Shown: positions 27,585 to 36,333, counted from the stretch's first letter. The stretch is 64,000 nucleotides of DNA from JANRJY01 sp033763735 (GCA_033763735.1 JANRJY010000055.1:1-64000), one strand, 5' to 3'. Notes: a model not told the origin generated them from the letters alone. Made by a program: numbers and translations.

Positions 27585-27830
27585 ATGGTGCGTCAAAGTA
27601 TATCATTTACAGAGCCCAACGAAGAGTGGTTAAATACTCAAATAATCAATAAAGAATACGCTAGCAAAAGCGAAATAGTCAATGATTTGATTAGACAGGC
27701 TCGTCATCAACAGGTACAAATCGATTGGCTTAAAGCCAAGTTGGAGAAAGCAGAGAAAAGCGGGTTCACTATTGATACTAAAGAACAAATTCTAAACCAA
27801 TCAAAGTCATTGCTTAATGGCAGAATATAG
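27585..27830 (+). CDS. parD: Type II antitoxin, ParD family
   Basis: 81 residues with an N-terminal ribbon-helix-helix DNA-binding motif (VRQSISFTEPNEEWLNTQI, YASKSEIVNDLIRQAR) and a helical C-terminus that wraps the toxin. It overlaps the ParE gene by 14 bp. The antitoxin typically represses its own promoter, and an inverted repeat is present at the expected position. Confidence 0.92.
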   Translation: MVRQSISFTEPNEEWLNTQIINKEYASKSEIVNDLIRQARHQQVQIDWLKAKLEKAEKSGFTIDTKEQILNQSKSLLNGRI

Positions 27831-28104
27831 ACTGAGCAATGAAGCAAAAGATGAATTGATTCGAATCCACCAATATGGTGTTCAAAAATTTGGAATAAAT
27901 CAGGCGGATAAATATTTCAATTCATTTTTTGATTATTTCGACATTATAGCACAACGACCATTTTCATTCGAATCTGTTGATTATTTAAAAAAAGGATACC
28001 GAAGGTGTGTATTTGGCTACGATAGCATTTATTTTAAAGTTACTGACGATGTTGTAGAGATAATGGCAGTAGTTGGGAGACAAGATTTGAGTAATACTCT
28101 TTAA
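27817..28104 (+). CDS. parE: Type II toxin, ParE/RelE superfamily
   Basis: 95 residues with the ParE/RelE fold: YRLSNEAKDELIRIHQYG, the helix hairpin KFGINQADKYFNSFFDYFDIIAQRP, YRRCVFGYDSIYFKV, and VEIMAVVGRQD at the C-terminus. ParE toxins inhibit DNA gyrase; the gyrase target is inferred from family only. Translation is coupled to the antitoxin gene. Confidence 0.92.
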   Translation: MAEYRLSNEAKDELIRIHQYGVQKFGINQADKYFNSFFDYFDIIAQRPFSFESVDYLKKGYRRCVFGYDSIYFKVTDDVVEIMAVVGRQDLSNTL

Positions 28105-28135
28105 TAATTAATTGAATATTTTCGTTGTTTACAAG

Positions 28136-28247
28136 TAATCGTTAGAAATGATTTCCCCAACCGACCCCTTTACAAACAAGGGCGAGTAGGTTTATTAATC
28201 AAACATTTATTGTTGTCACTTGGACCCCTCATGCTTCGGGGTGACAA
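28136..28247. repeat. Degraded copies of two intergenic repeat families after parDE
   Basis: 28136-28190 resembles the repeat at 34380-34450 (shared blocks AATCGTT, GATTT, CAACCG, CCCC, GCGAGT). 28222-28247 is an inverted-orientation copy of the ACCCC/GGGGT palindrome (GGACCCCTCATGCTTCGGGG). The rest of the 286-bp gap to atpC shows nothing recognisable. Confidence 0.6.
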
Positions 28248-28390
28248 TGCAAGATTGCGTACATTATCCTATAGTTGATAAATAATTTTGAGGCTACTTC
28301 CCAAAGAACAAACAAATTAAAAAATCTCTGAGCGGATAAAGTTATATTAAACCAAATGAAAAAATATCCCCAAATATAAAAAGCAGTAAA

Positions 28391-28636
28391 TTATTCCGTA
28401 ATAGACTCAGCAAGTACAATCACTTTATTATTAAGTGCTTCTACTACACCACCAGAAATTTGATAAATGGTCGATTCTTTACCCACTTTGATACGTAGTT
28501 TTCCGGTACCAAGTGTAGTAATATAAGGTGCGTGATTACTTAAAATTTCAAAGGAGCCATCTGTACCCGGCAATTGGACACCATCAGCTTCGCCTTCAAA
28601 AATTTTCTTATCGGGGGTAACAATTTCTAAGTTCAT
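28391..28636 (-). CDS. atpC: F1F0 ATP synthase epsilon subunit (N-terminal domain form)
   Basis: 81 residues cover only the beta-sandwich domain (MNLEIVTPDKKIFEGEADGVQLPGTDG, SNHAPYITTLGTGKL, ISGGVVEALNNKVIVLAE). The C-terminal helical hairpin that inhibits ATPase in the ~135-residue form is absent; such short epsilons are usual in Bacteroidota. It is transcribed after atpD across a 118-bp spacer that holds a strong inverted repeat. Confidence 0.95.
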   Translation of the reverse strand: MNLEIVTPDKKIFEGEADGVQLPGTDGSFEILSNHAPYITTLGTGKLRIKVGKESTIYQISGGVVEALNNKVIVLAESITE

Positions 28637-28643
28637 ATCTCTT

Positions 28644-28736
28644 TAGTTCGTAGTGTAAAGTAAGTAGTTCGTAGTGTATAGTTCAGATTTGGAATCGATG
28701 AAAATTGTTAAAATTTAAACTATCAACTACGAACTA
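28644..28736 (-). repeat. Inverted and direct TAGTTCGTAGT repeats between atpD and atpC
   Basis: TAGTTCGTAGT occurs at 28644-28654 and 28665-28675, and its exact inverse complement ACTACGAACTA at 28726-28736. The second copy plus following bases pairs with the inverse over about 17 of 19 positions, with a ~45-bp loop. Inside the atpD-atpC transcript this would form a stable stem-loop that could set the level of atpC or protect mRNA ends. Confidence 0.65.
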
Positions 28737-28754
28737 TATCCTACCAACTAATAC

Positions 28755-30257
28755 CTATTTCGCTTCAGCTAATAATTTTTCTCCTTTAGCAATAGCTTCT
28801 TCAATAGTACCAACTAAGTTGAATGCTGCTTCAGGAAGGTAATCATAAGTTCCATCCATGATTGCATTGAAACCTTTGATAGTATCTTTGATATTTACCA
28901 AAGCTCCTTTTAATCCTGTAAATTGTTCAGCCACGTGGAAAGGTTGTGACAAGAAACGTTGTACTCTTCTTGCACGATGTACCACTTGTTTGTCTTCTTC
29001 ACTAAGCTCATCCATACCCAAAATAGCGATGATATCTTGAAGCTCTTTGTAACGTTGTAAAGTTTCTTTAACTCTTTGAGCACAAGCATAATGTTCTTCA
29101 CCCACAATTTCAGGAGTCAAAATCCTGGAAGTTGAATCCAATGGATCCACCGCAGGATAAATACCTAACTCAGCAATTTTACGCGAAAGTACGGTTGTGG
29201 CATCCAAGTGAGCAAATGTTGTTGCCGGTGCAGGGTCAGTTAAGTCATCGGCAGGTACGTATACGGCCTGTACAGAAGTAATTGATCCTTTTTTAGTTGA
29301 AGTGATACGTTCCTGCATCGCACCCATTTCACTTGCAAGTGTAGGTTGGTAACCCACCGCTGAAGGCATACGACCCAAAAGAGCTGACACCTCAGAACCG
29401 GCTTGTGTAAAACGGAAGATGTTATCAACGAAAAATAGAATATCTTTTCCTGGTCCTTCACCATCTCCATCACGATAGTATTCGGCAATGGTTAGTCCGG
29501 TAAGGGCCACACGAGCACGAGCGCCCGGAGGTTCGTTCATTTGACCAAATACGAATGTAGCTTGCGATTTTACCAATTCATTGTAATCAACACTTGCCAA
29601 ATCCCATCCGCCATGTTCCATTGAATGTTTGAATGCATCGCCATATTTCACGATACCTGCTTCAATCATTTCTCGAAGTAAGTCATTTCCTTCACGAGTT
29701 CTTTCTCCTACTCCTGCAAACACGGATACTCCCGCATAAGCTTTGGCGATATTGTTAATCAATTCTTGAATCAATACGGTTTTTCCCACACCGGCACCAC
29801 CGAACAATCCGATTTTACCACCTTTAGAATAAGGTTCAATCAAATCAATAACTTTAATACCCGTAAAAAGCACTTCTGTAGAAGTTGCTAAGTCTTCAAA
29901 ACGAGGTGCATGACGGTGGATAGGTAGCTTTCTGGTAGAATCTACTCTTTTCAAACCATCAATAGGATCACCTGTTACGTTAAAAAGTCGTCCTTTGATG
30001 GCATCACCTGTAGGTACGCTAATAGGAGCTCCCATGTCTTCAACAGACATTCCTCTGCACAATCCTTCCGTTCCTTCCATCGCAATGGTACGAACTCTGT
30101 CTTCGCCCAAATGCTGTTGACATTCCAATACTAATTTTGTGCCATCAGGTTTGGTGATTTCCAAAGCATCAAGTATTTGAGGTAATTTTCCGGATTCTTC
30201 AAAACTCACGTCAACAACCGGACCAATAACCTGGGTGATTTTTCCTATATTAGACAT
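28755..30257 (-). CDS. atpD: F1F0 ATP synthase beta subunit
   Basis: 500 residues. Catalytic P-loop GGAGVGKT at 153-160, the GERTREGNDL segment, Walker B LFFVDNIFRF, and the DELSEED motif all present. It carries the catalytic sites of F1. As in many Bacteroidota, it forms a two-gene unit with atpC apart from the remaining ATP synthase genes, which are not in this window. Confidence 0.99.
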   Translation of the reverse strand: MSNIGKITQVIGPVVDVSFEESGKLPQILDALEITKPDGTKLVLECQQHLGEDRVRTIAMEGTEGLCRGMSVEDMGAPISVPTGDAIKGRLFNVTGDPIDGLKRVDSTRKLPIHRHAPRFEDLATSTEVLFTGIKVIDLIEPYSKGGKIGLFGGAGVGKTVLIQELINNIAKAYAGVSVFAGVGERTREGNDLLREMIEAGIVKYGDAFKHSMEHGGWDLASVDYNELVKSQATFVFGQMNEPPGARARVALTGLTIAEYYRDGDGEGPGKDILFFVDNIFRFTQAGSEVSALLGRMPSAVGYQPTLASEMGAMQERITSTKKGSITSVQAVYVPADDLTDPAPATTFAHLDATTVLSRKIAELGIYPAVDPLDSTSRILTPEIVGEEHYACAQRVKETLQRYKELQDIIAILGMDELSEEDKQVVHRARRVQRFLSQPFHVAEQFTGLKGALVNIKDTIKGFNAIMDGTYDYLPEAAFNLVGTIEEAIAKGEKLLAEAK

Positions 30258-30298
30258 ATATGATAATTAAATATTTTGCTTGTATTTGTAATAGGGTG

Positions 30299-30330
30299 CA
30301 AACTTAAAATTAAAAATTACTTATCCCAAA
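30299..30330 (-). promoter_or_regulatory. Promoter of atpD-atpC
   Basis: On the minus strand TTTG (complement of 30327-30330), a 20-bp spacer and TAAGTTTG (complement of 30299-30306) match TTTG-N20-TAnnTTTG exactly. The atpD start codon is 41 bp downstream. Confidence 0.7.
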
Positions 30331-30371
30331 ACTAAAAGTAATAAAATTCGGTGTTTAAACTTTTCAGACCT

Positions 30372-30379
30372 TATATTTG
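30372..30379 (+). promoter_or_regulatory. -7 promoter element for the Nfu gene
   Basis: TATATTTG is a full match to TAnnTTTG, 28 bp before the ATG at 30408. Its position within the in-frame extension from a GTG at 30351 argues that translation starts at 30408. Confidence 0.5.
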
Positions 30380-30407
30380 TTATTATTTCCAATTAAGAAC
30401 CAATAAA

Positions 30408-30986
30408 ATGGAAGAAATCAAACCCAAAATAAACGTTACTATATATACTGAGTCGAACCCAAACCCTAATAGTTTGAAGTTTGTTGTGAATTTCATGCTG
30501 ATGCCGGAAGGTATGAGTGCTGATTTTCCGGATCCTATTTCTGCTTCACGCTGTCCGTTGGCATTGGATTTGTTCAGATATAATTTTGTAAGAAGAGTTT
30601 TTATTTCATCAAACTTTGTAACAGTAACTAAGGATGAAGGAATCGAATGGAATGAAATTGTTTTGTTGTTAAAGCCATTTATCAAAGGATATCTTGAGGA
30701 AGGCAATCCTTTGTTTTTAGAAGAAATCGCTTCTGATATAAATGAGAATGACCCGGAAGTAGTAAAAAAGATTAAAGGAATACTGGATGAATATGTACGT
30801 CCGGCGGTGGAATCAGATGGAGGTAACATTACTTTTCATTCATTCAACGAAGGTGTAGTTAAGGTGCACCTACAAGGCTCATGTAGTGGATGTCCTTCAA
30901 GTACAGCTACACTCAAAGGTGGTATTGAAAGATTGTTGACTTCTATGCTTCCTGAAGTTAAAGAAGTGGTTGCGGAGGGGGTGTAA
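30408..30986 (+). CDS. NifU-family Fe-S scaffold/carrier (Nfu)
   Basis: 192 residues. Residues 1-90 are the Nfu N-terminal domain (TIYTESNPNPNSLKFVVN, LFRYNFVRRVFISSNFVTVTK). Residues 112-190 are the NifU C-terminal domain with the cluster-binding C159-x-x-C162 (GSCSGCPSST). It delivers Fe-S clusters to apoproteins, possibly including complex I, whose membrane subunits are encoded at 50.8-55.9 kb. Confidence 0.93.
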   Translation: MEEIKPKINVTIYTESNPNPNSLKFVVNFMLMPEGMSADFPDPISASRCPLALDLFRYNFVRRVFISSNFVTVTKDEGIEWNEIVLLLKPFIKGYLEEGNPLFLEEIASDINENDPEVVKKIKGILDEYVRPAVESDGGNITFHSFNEGVVKVHLQGSCSGCPSSTATLKGGIERLLTSMLPEVKEVVAEGV

Positions 30987-30995
30987 CCAAATTTA

Positions 30996-31799
30996 TTATT
31001 CCATAATTTTTTTAACAAATGCTTTTCTTTTGGTTAACCTATTTAGAGTGATTTCAAAAACAATGCTTTGTGGCGAGGTGCTATTCATATTAGGAATTTG
31101 ATATCCTAGTGAAAAATTTAAATGTGAAGTTGCTTCATAAGAAAGTCCAATCGTGCCTTCACCAAAATCATGTAAACCACTAAAATAGTCTAATACGATG
31201 GCCAATTTATGTTTAATAAAAAATTGTTCGATTCCAAATTGTATACCAATAGGGCTGTTTAATATCAAGCGATCTCCTTTGCCAAAATAATTTTCATTGG
31301 CATAATATACACCTCCTGCAAACCAAGTTTTGCTCGCATCAATTTTTAATGCATAATTTGTAAATGCATAAATGCCTGAATTAAAATGATTTAAATCTGA
31401 AACATTTCCCCCAAACTGAAATCCTGAGGCAATTTCCATATGTTTGTTTAAATGAAATGCTTTTTGAGCATTTAACATATAAAATGGATAAAGTGCAGGT
31501 GAACTAATTTCGAAATTACTAACCAATCGTAAAGACTGATGACTTGGGGCCAATGAAATTCCAAATTGATTGACTCCTATTTCAAATCCACTGCCTAATC
31601 CAAAGCAGAGTGTTTGATTGAATTGATAAATATTCTTTGAAAAGTTTGACTGTTGCTGAAAGAAAAATTCATTTTTCTCAGTAATGTGTGAATTTGGGAT
31701 ATTGAAAAAAGATTGTTGCGCCTTAATTTCATAGAAATATCCAATGATAATTAACAAGAAAGTAACTTTATCAATAAAAACTTTTTTGAAGTAACCCAT
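30996..31799 (-). CDS. Predicted outer-membrane beta-barrel protein
   Basis: 267 residues with an N-terminal signal segment (VTFLLIIIGYFYEIKA) and then alternating amphipathic strands (LCFGLGSGFEIGVNQFGISL, KTWFAGGVYYANENYF, SPIGIQFGIEQFFI, LNFSLGYQIPN). No catalytic motif seen and no family recognised. It converges with the Nfu gene, with 9 bp between them. Confidence 0.68.
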   Translation of the reverse strand: MGYFKKVFIDKVTFLLIIIGYFYEIKAQQSFFNIPNSHITEKNEFFFQQQSNFSKNIYQFNQTLCFGLGSGFEIGVNQFGISLAPSHQSLRLVSNFEISSPALYPFYMLNAQKAFHLNKHMEIASGFQFGGNVSDLNHFNSGIYAFTNYALKIDASKTWFAGGVYYANENYFGKGDRLILNSPIGIQFGIEQFFIKHKLAIVLDYFSGLHDFGEGTIGLSYEATSHLNFSLGYQIPNMNSTSPQSIVFEITLNRLTKRKAFVKKIME

Positions 31800-31930
31800 T
31801 TGTAAAAATAAAGTATTATAATTTTTAAAAAGTACTTTAAAGAAAGCAGATATGCAATTTTAATCAATGTTTAATATTTTAAGCTACAATAATTTTTTTG
31901 TAATTATTTTCTATTAATTTGCATTTTACC

Positions 31931-32482
31931 ATGAAAGAACAAAGCTTAAGTCGCAGAGAAGTTATCAACCGAATTGGTTGGGCTGTAGGAGGTTTAATAT
32001 ATTCTCCTGCATTAATTGCCATTTTGGAAAGTTGCAAGGAACCGGAAATTATAACCTCAAAATACCATTTATCTGCCATTCAGGAAAAAATGTTATTCGA
32101 AATAGCCGAACGAATTATTCCTGAAACAGACACTCCGGGAGCCATCGCAGCTAAAGTTCCTCAGTTTATATTCATGACTTTTAAAGAGGTTTTTGATGAA
32201 AAAAATCAAGAAAATTTTATTGCTGGAATTAATGAAATTGCCGAATTAGCTAAACAAAAATATGGCTTACCCTTTTTGCAATGTACTGAAAGTCAGCAAA
32301 CAGAGATACTTTTAAACATTGAAAAAAAATCAAACGATTTTTTCAAATTGCTTAAAGACTTAACTTTAACCGGATATTTCACTTCCAAAATTGGTGCAAC
32401 TCAAGCTTTAAATTATGTGCACATTCCCGGTCGATACGATGGAAATACTACCCTTGAAAAAGGTCAAAAAGCTTGGGCTTAA
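31931..32482 (+). CDS. Gluconate 2-dehydrogenase subunit 3 family protein (Tat signal)
   Basis: 183 residues from the ATG at 31931. The start carries a twin-arginine motif (SRREVINRIG, residues 7-16), a hydrophobic stretch and a Cys at residue 35 (ILESC) that may be lipidated. The rest matches the subunit-3 family (EKMLFEIAERIIPETDTPGA). These subunits accompany periplasmic flavin dehydrogenases and often carry them through the Tat pathway. The GMC partner gene follows 42 bp later, and tatC is at 19964. Confidence 0.9.
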   Translation: MKEQSLSRREVINRIGWAVGGLIYSPALIAILESCKEPEIITSKYHLSAIQEKMLFEIAERIIPETDTPGAIAAKVPQFIFMTFKEVFDEKNQENFIAGINEIAELAKQKYGLPFLQCTESQQTEILLNIEKKSNDFFKLLKDLTLTGYFTSKIGATQALNYVHIPGRYDGNTTLEKGQKAWA

Positions 32483-32524
32483 ATAATTTAAAATTCATCA
32501 CTTAACATTTAACATTTCTACAAC

Positions 32525-34216
32525 GTGCCTGAAGATTTATCAAAAACAACCAAATTCGATGCCATAGTAGTTGGTTCCGGAATAAGTGGCGGGTGGGCAG
32601 CAAAGGAACTTACCGAAAAAGGTCTTAAAGTTTTACTTCTGGATAGAGGAAGAAACATCGAGCATATCAAAGACTACGAAACGGCTTTACGTCATCCTTG
32701 GGAGTTCAAATACAGAGGCAAAGTAAGTCAAAAACAAAAAAAAGAACATCCATATACCACCCGCGATTATCCATTCAGTGAACAAAATGAAACGTTTTGG
32801 TTCAATGATAATGATGCGCCATATACCGAAACTAAACCCTTTGATTGGTTTCGCTCCGGAGTTGTAGGGGGAAAATCATTAATGTGGGGTAGGCAATCAT
32901 ATCGTTTAAGTCCTATGGATTTTGAAGCCAATGCCAAAGAAGGAATAGGGGTAGATTGGCCTATCAGATATAACGATTTGGCACCTTGGTACGATTATGT
33001 GGAGCAATTTGCCGGAATCAGCGGACAAGTTGAAGGAATCCCTGAACTTCCGGATGGTAAATTTTTGCCACCTATGGAAATGAATGTTGCCGAAAAAGAA
33101 GTTAAAAAGGGACTTGAAAATAAATTCAAAAACAGGAAATTAACAATTGGTCGAATTGCAAATTTGACTGTACCTCATAATGGCAGAGGCAATTGTCAAT
33201 ATAGAGCACTGTGCCACAGAGGCTGCCCTTTTGGTGCTTATTTTAGCACGCAGTCATCTACTTTGCCTGCAGCAGTCCGTACAGGAAATCTAACATTAAG
33301 ACCTAATTCATTGGTTTCCCATGTGATATATGATGATAAATTAGGAAAGGCCAAAGGCGTACATGTGATTGATAGTGTTACCAATGAACATATGGAATTT
33401 ACGGCTAAAATCATTTTCTTAAATGCTTCCACACTTGGAACTACCCATATTCTGCTGAATTCAGTTTCTACCAGGTTTCCTGATGGATTAGGCAATTCGA
33501 GTGGGCAAATTGGTCATAACTTGATGGATCATCATTTCAGATTAGGAGCAACAGGAACTATTGAAGGATTGGATGAAAGATATTATTATGGCAGAAGAGC
33601 CAATGGAATTTATATCCCTCGATTTGTCAATGTAGGTAATGAGAAAAAAGATTTTTTGCGTGGCTATGGTTTTCAGGGAGGAGCAAGCCGAGAAAGTTGG
33701 TGGAGAGGCATAGCTGAATATGGCATTGGAGCAGATTTTAAAGATAAAATAAGTCAGCCCGGCAAATGGACGATGGGTTTGGGTGGGTTTGGCGAAACGC
33801 TACCTTATTACGAAAACCAAGTTACCCTTAACAAAAATATTAAGGACAAGTGGGGATTGCCAACCTTGAATATTGACTGTGAGTTTAAAGAAAACGAAAA
33901 ACGAATGCGTAAAGATATTTTAATTGAAGCAGCTCAGATGCTGGAAGCGGGGGGCGCAAAAAATATTGAAACATATGATAAGACTTTTGCACCCGGCTCC
34001 GCAATTCATGAAATGGGTACCGCACGAATGGGAAGAGACCCTAAAACCTCAGTTCTCAATGCTCATAACCAAATGCATGATGTCAAAAATGTGTTTATAA
34101 CCGATGGCGCATGCATGACTTCCGCAGCTTGTCAAAATCCTTCACTAACCTATATGGCACTCACAGCGAGGGCTTGTGATTATGCAGTGAAAGAGATGAA
34201 TAAGTTGAATTTGTAG
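32525..34216 (+). CDS. GMC-family oxidoreductase (flavoprotein dehydrogenase)
   Basis: 563 residues from a GTG start. The Rossmann dinucleotide motif VVGSGISGGWAAKEL (residues 15-29) binds FAD. VVGGKSLMWGRQSYR and the C-terminal AIHEMGTARMG plus NAHNQMHDVKNVFITDGACMTSAACQNPSLTYMALTARA are family hallmarks. Cys-rich NCQYRALCHRGCPFG near 220 is typical of the branch that pairs with subunit 3. It oxidises a sugar or polyol and lacks its own signal peptide, so export with its Tat partner is likely. Substrate unknown. Confidence 0.92.
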   Translation: MPEDLSKTTKFDAIVVGSGISGGWAAKELTEKGLKVLLLDRGRNIEHIKDYETALRHPWEFKYRGKVSQKQKKEHPYTTRDYPFSEQNETFWFNDNDAPYTETKPFDWFRSGVVGGKSLMWGRQSYRLSPMDFEANAKEGIGVDWPIRYNDLAPWYDYVEQFAGISGQVEGIPELPDGKFLPPMEMNVAEKEVKKGLENKFKNRKLTIGRIANLTVPHNGRGNCQYRALCHRGCPFGAYFSTQSSTLPAAVRTGNLTLRPNSLVSHVIYDDKLGKAKGVHVIDSVTNEHMEFTAKIIFLNASTLGTTHILLNSVSTRFPDGLGNSSGQIGHNLMDHHFRLGATGTIEGLDERYYYGRRANGIYIPRFVNVGNEKKDFLRGYGFQGGASRESWWRGIAEYGIGADFKDKISQPGKWTMGLGGFGETLPYYENQVTLNKNIKDKWGLPTLNIDCEFKENEKRMRKDILIEAAQMLEAGGAKNIETYDKTFAPGSAIHEMGTARMGRDPKTSVLNAHNQMHDVKNVFITDGACMTSAACQNPSLTYMALTARACDYAVKEMNKLNL

Positions 34217-34820
34217 GATTAAAATAATCTATCTAAATAGTATTAAAAAAAAGCTTTTAAAGTACTTCTTTCTATGTGATTATGATTGTTAATTGCTATT
34301 GTTGACATAATTTTAATCTCAGAAAAAAAAGTGATGCAGATTTGCTTTTATTGTAACCCCGAAGTATGAAGGGTCAAACAAGGGAGATAATTTATCGTTG
34401 AAAACGATTTATTCAACCGCCCCCCTATACAATTGAGTGCGAGTTGGTTACAAATTCATGATAGATTTACTATTTTTATTACAAGGAGAGCAGGGGAGAG
34501 GATAACAGTAAGTATTTTAAAAAAGTAATACAACTGCTAAAGATATAGAATACCAACATAGCTTTCCTAGTCATGCCGAGGCATGAGGCATCTTTTTGAT
34601 ATTAGCATCTTTATCTATCCTACAGACCCCTCGTGCCTCGCGGTGAAAATGATATTGTGCAATTCTTTCAAAATAATAATTCTCTCAGAATATAATATTT
34701 AATGGCTTCGCTCTTCGAGATGTTCCGCTAGGGCATCTCGAAAGACAGATAAAATAGGATATATATCCTGAATAGGTATACCCCCGATTGATATTTAGTC
34801 TAAACTATAAATATTTGACA
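34217..34820. other. 604-bp repeat-rich intergenic region
   Basis: No gene found. It contains copies of the ACCCC-type palindrome at 34354-34376, 34570-34593 and 34624-34651 (the last two in opposite orientation), a repeat with hairpin ATCGTT/AACGAT at 34380-34450, and from 34624 on the block duplicated in inverse orientation at 10160-10431. TTCGAGATG (about 34715) and CATCTCGAA (about 34734) form a perfect 9-bp inverted repeat. The stretch 34451-34560 shows nothing recognisable. Confidence 0.7.
34380..34450 (+). repeat. Intergenic repeat with internal hairpin, fullest copy
   Basis: The unit runs from AAGGGAGATAATTTATCG through CAACCGCCCCCC to GTGCGAGTTGGTTA and includes the hairpin ATCGTT-GAA-AACGAT. 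Partial copies are at 28136-28190 and 42174-42201. Only three copies are in the window, so the true boundaries are uncertain. Confidence 0.5.
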
Positions 34821-34895
34821 TTAACCCTGAAAACCATTTTTCTTATGTGTACCATCACAAAATGGTTTGTTGCTTGACCCGCCACATCTACAAAA
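34624..34895 (-). repeat. Block duplicated in inverse orientation at 10160-10431
   Basis: Read on the minus strand, this block starts in the CDGSH gene's C-terminal codons, runs through its stop codon and non-coding DNA (shared runs such as GATGGTACACATAAG and AAATATTTATAG, and TATTATATTCTGAGAGA), and ends in an ACCCC-type palindrome. The copy at 10160-10431 follows the same order over about 270 bp with scattered differences. Confidence 0.8.
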
Positions 34896-35249
34896 TGCGG
34901 TTGTTTTGTTTTCTAAGGTTTTATTACCATTGGTATCTGTTACTTTCAAGGTTCCATATATAATCAGTGGTCCATTTGGAATTACTTCTATTTCAGCATC
35001 CAGCTTTGCTGATTCCATATTGGATTCATTATTCATAAAATATGATAATGCACCTGATGGACATTTTTTAATTTGTTCTACGATTGCTTTAGTTTCAGCT
35101 CCTTCCATTTTCACCCATGGTCGTTGACGTGGATCAAATACTTCAGGCAGTCCTTTAAAACAGATGGCAGAGTGAATACAAATGCCGGGTTTCCACACAA
35201 CGGTAACTTCTCCGTTGGTATATTTTTTTGTTAAATTTTCTAAGTCCAT
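34821..35249 (-). CDS. CDGSH iron-sulfur domain protein with mono-cluster Fer4-like domain
   Basis: 142 residues from the ATG at 35249. Residues 1-70 form the divergent 4Fe-4S mono-cluster domain (WKPGICIHSAICFKG, KKCPSGALSY). Residues 85-142 form the CDGSH domain with the 2Fe-2S ligands C120, C122, C131 and H135 (CRCG, KPFCDGTH). This fusion is common in Bacteroidota and is thought to act in electron transfer or redox sensing. Its 3' end and downstream DNA are duplicated, in decayed form, at 10160. Confidence 0.93.
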   Translation of the reverse strand: MDLENLTKKYTNGEVTVVWKPGICIHSAICFKGLPEVFDPRQRPWVKMEGAETKAIVEQIKKCPSGALSYFMNNESNMESAKLDAEIEVIPNGPLIIYGTLKVTDTNGNKTLENKTTAFCRCGGSSNKPFCDGTHKKNGFQG

Positions 35250-35369
35250 TGGGTAATAATATAAATTCAATTTAAAATTACATAATTTCAATTAAGCACA
35301 ATCACTTATTGATTAGGTTTTTTTTAAAAATTATTAACCATATTATTGTGCACAATTCAAACCCATATT

Positions 35370-36251
35370 ATGTTAATTGGAGCTGTAGATATTGGATCAA
35401 ATGCAATGCGATTTTTAGTAGCATCTGCAATTAAATATAATACTGAATGGCAATTTCAAAGAGTTGAATATTTAAGATATCCAATTCGCCTTGGAGAAGA
35501 AGTGTTTACCACTGGTGCCATAAGTGAGTTAAAAATAGAAAAACTGGAACGCATGTTATTTGCATTCAAGGAAATGTTTGAGGTATTCGAAGTTGTTTCA
35601 TTTAAAGTATGTGCCACTTCAGCCATGCGCGATGCTGCAAATGGAATATATATAATTGAAAGAATTTCCAAAAAATCAAAAGTTAACATTGAGATAATAT
35701 CCGGCCAAACAGAAGCCGGGCTTATTGATCGGGCTTTAAAACAAAAAGTTGGTGTTGGTTTGTTTTTACACGTTGATGTAGGAGGAGGAAGCACAGAAAT
35801 AAATTTAATTAAAGATGGAAAAAAATTAGCTTCTCATTCATTCAATATTGGTACGGTAAGAGCAATTCACAATAAAATTGAACCTAAAACTTGGGACGAA
35901 ATGCGTGACTGGGTGGTTTCGGAAGTACGTGACAAAAAACTTATAAATCCAATTTGTGTGGGTACAGGTGGAAATATAAAGAAACTACACGAATTATCAG
36001 GATTACCCAGCGAATTTTCATTACCATACATTAGATTAGAACAGATTAGAGATCAATTAAAATCATTTTCCATTGAACAAAGAATGCATCAGTTAAAACT
36101 AAATGAAGACCGTGCAGATGTTATTGTTCCTGCTGCAGATATATATTTAAATATTATGCAATGGGCAGGTTCAAACGAAATCATCGCACCCAATATTGGA
36201 TTAATAGATGGCATTATTGTTGAATTATTTGAAAATATAAATAATAAGTAA
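35370..36251 (+). CDS. Ppx/GppA phosphatase family protein
   Basis: 293 residues from the ATG at 35370; a TTG at 35346 is upstream in frame but unsupported. It has the actin-like ATPase fold motifs of exopolyphosphatases: VDIGSNAMRFLV (phosphate 1), ATSAMRDAANG, and VDVGGGSTEINLI (phosphate 2), then ICVGTGGNIKKL. It lacks the C-terminal HD domain of long PPX, so it is the short form that hydrolyses polyphosphate or pppGpp; which one cannot be told. Confidence 0.92.
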   Translation: MLIGAVDIGSNAMRFLVASAIKYNTEWQFQRVEYLRYPIRLGEEVFTTGAISELKIEKLERMLFAFKEMFEVFEVVSFKVCATSAMRDAANGIYIIERISKKSKVNIEIISGQTEAGLIDRALKQKVGVGLFLHVDVGGGSTEINLIKDGKKLASHSFNIGTVRAIHNKIEPKTWDEMRDWVVSEVRDKKLINPICVGTGGNIKKLHELSGLPSEFSLPYIRLEQIRDQLKSFSIEQRMHQLKLNEDRADVIVPAADIYLNIMQWAGSNEIIAPNIGLIDGIIVELFENINNK

Positions 36252-36333
36252 AAATTTCTGACTATGCAATCAACTTGTTTGGCAATTCAATTTTAAATTT
36301 TCTTATAATGTAATTTAACATACATTTATTTAG

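Noticed and set aside
28641..28736. CRISPR-like array between atpD and atpC
   Set aside because: Only two direct 11-bp units and one inverse copy, with no regular spacers.
30351..30407. N-terminal extension of the Nfu protein from a GTG at 30351
   Set aside because: It contains the promoter -7 element TATATTTG and no conserved residues; the ATG at 30408 fits the family start.
30383..30829. 148-codon minus-strand frame opposite the Nfu gene
   Set aside because: Composition is Ser-rich as expected for an antisense shadow and the plus-strand gene is well supported.
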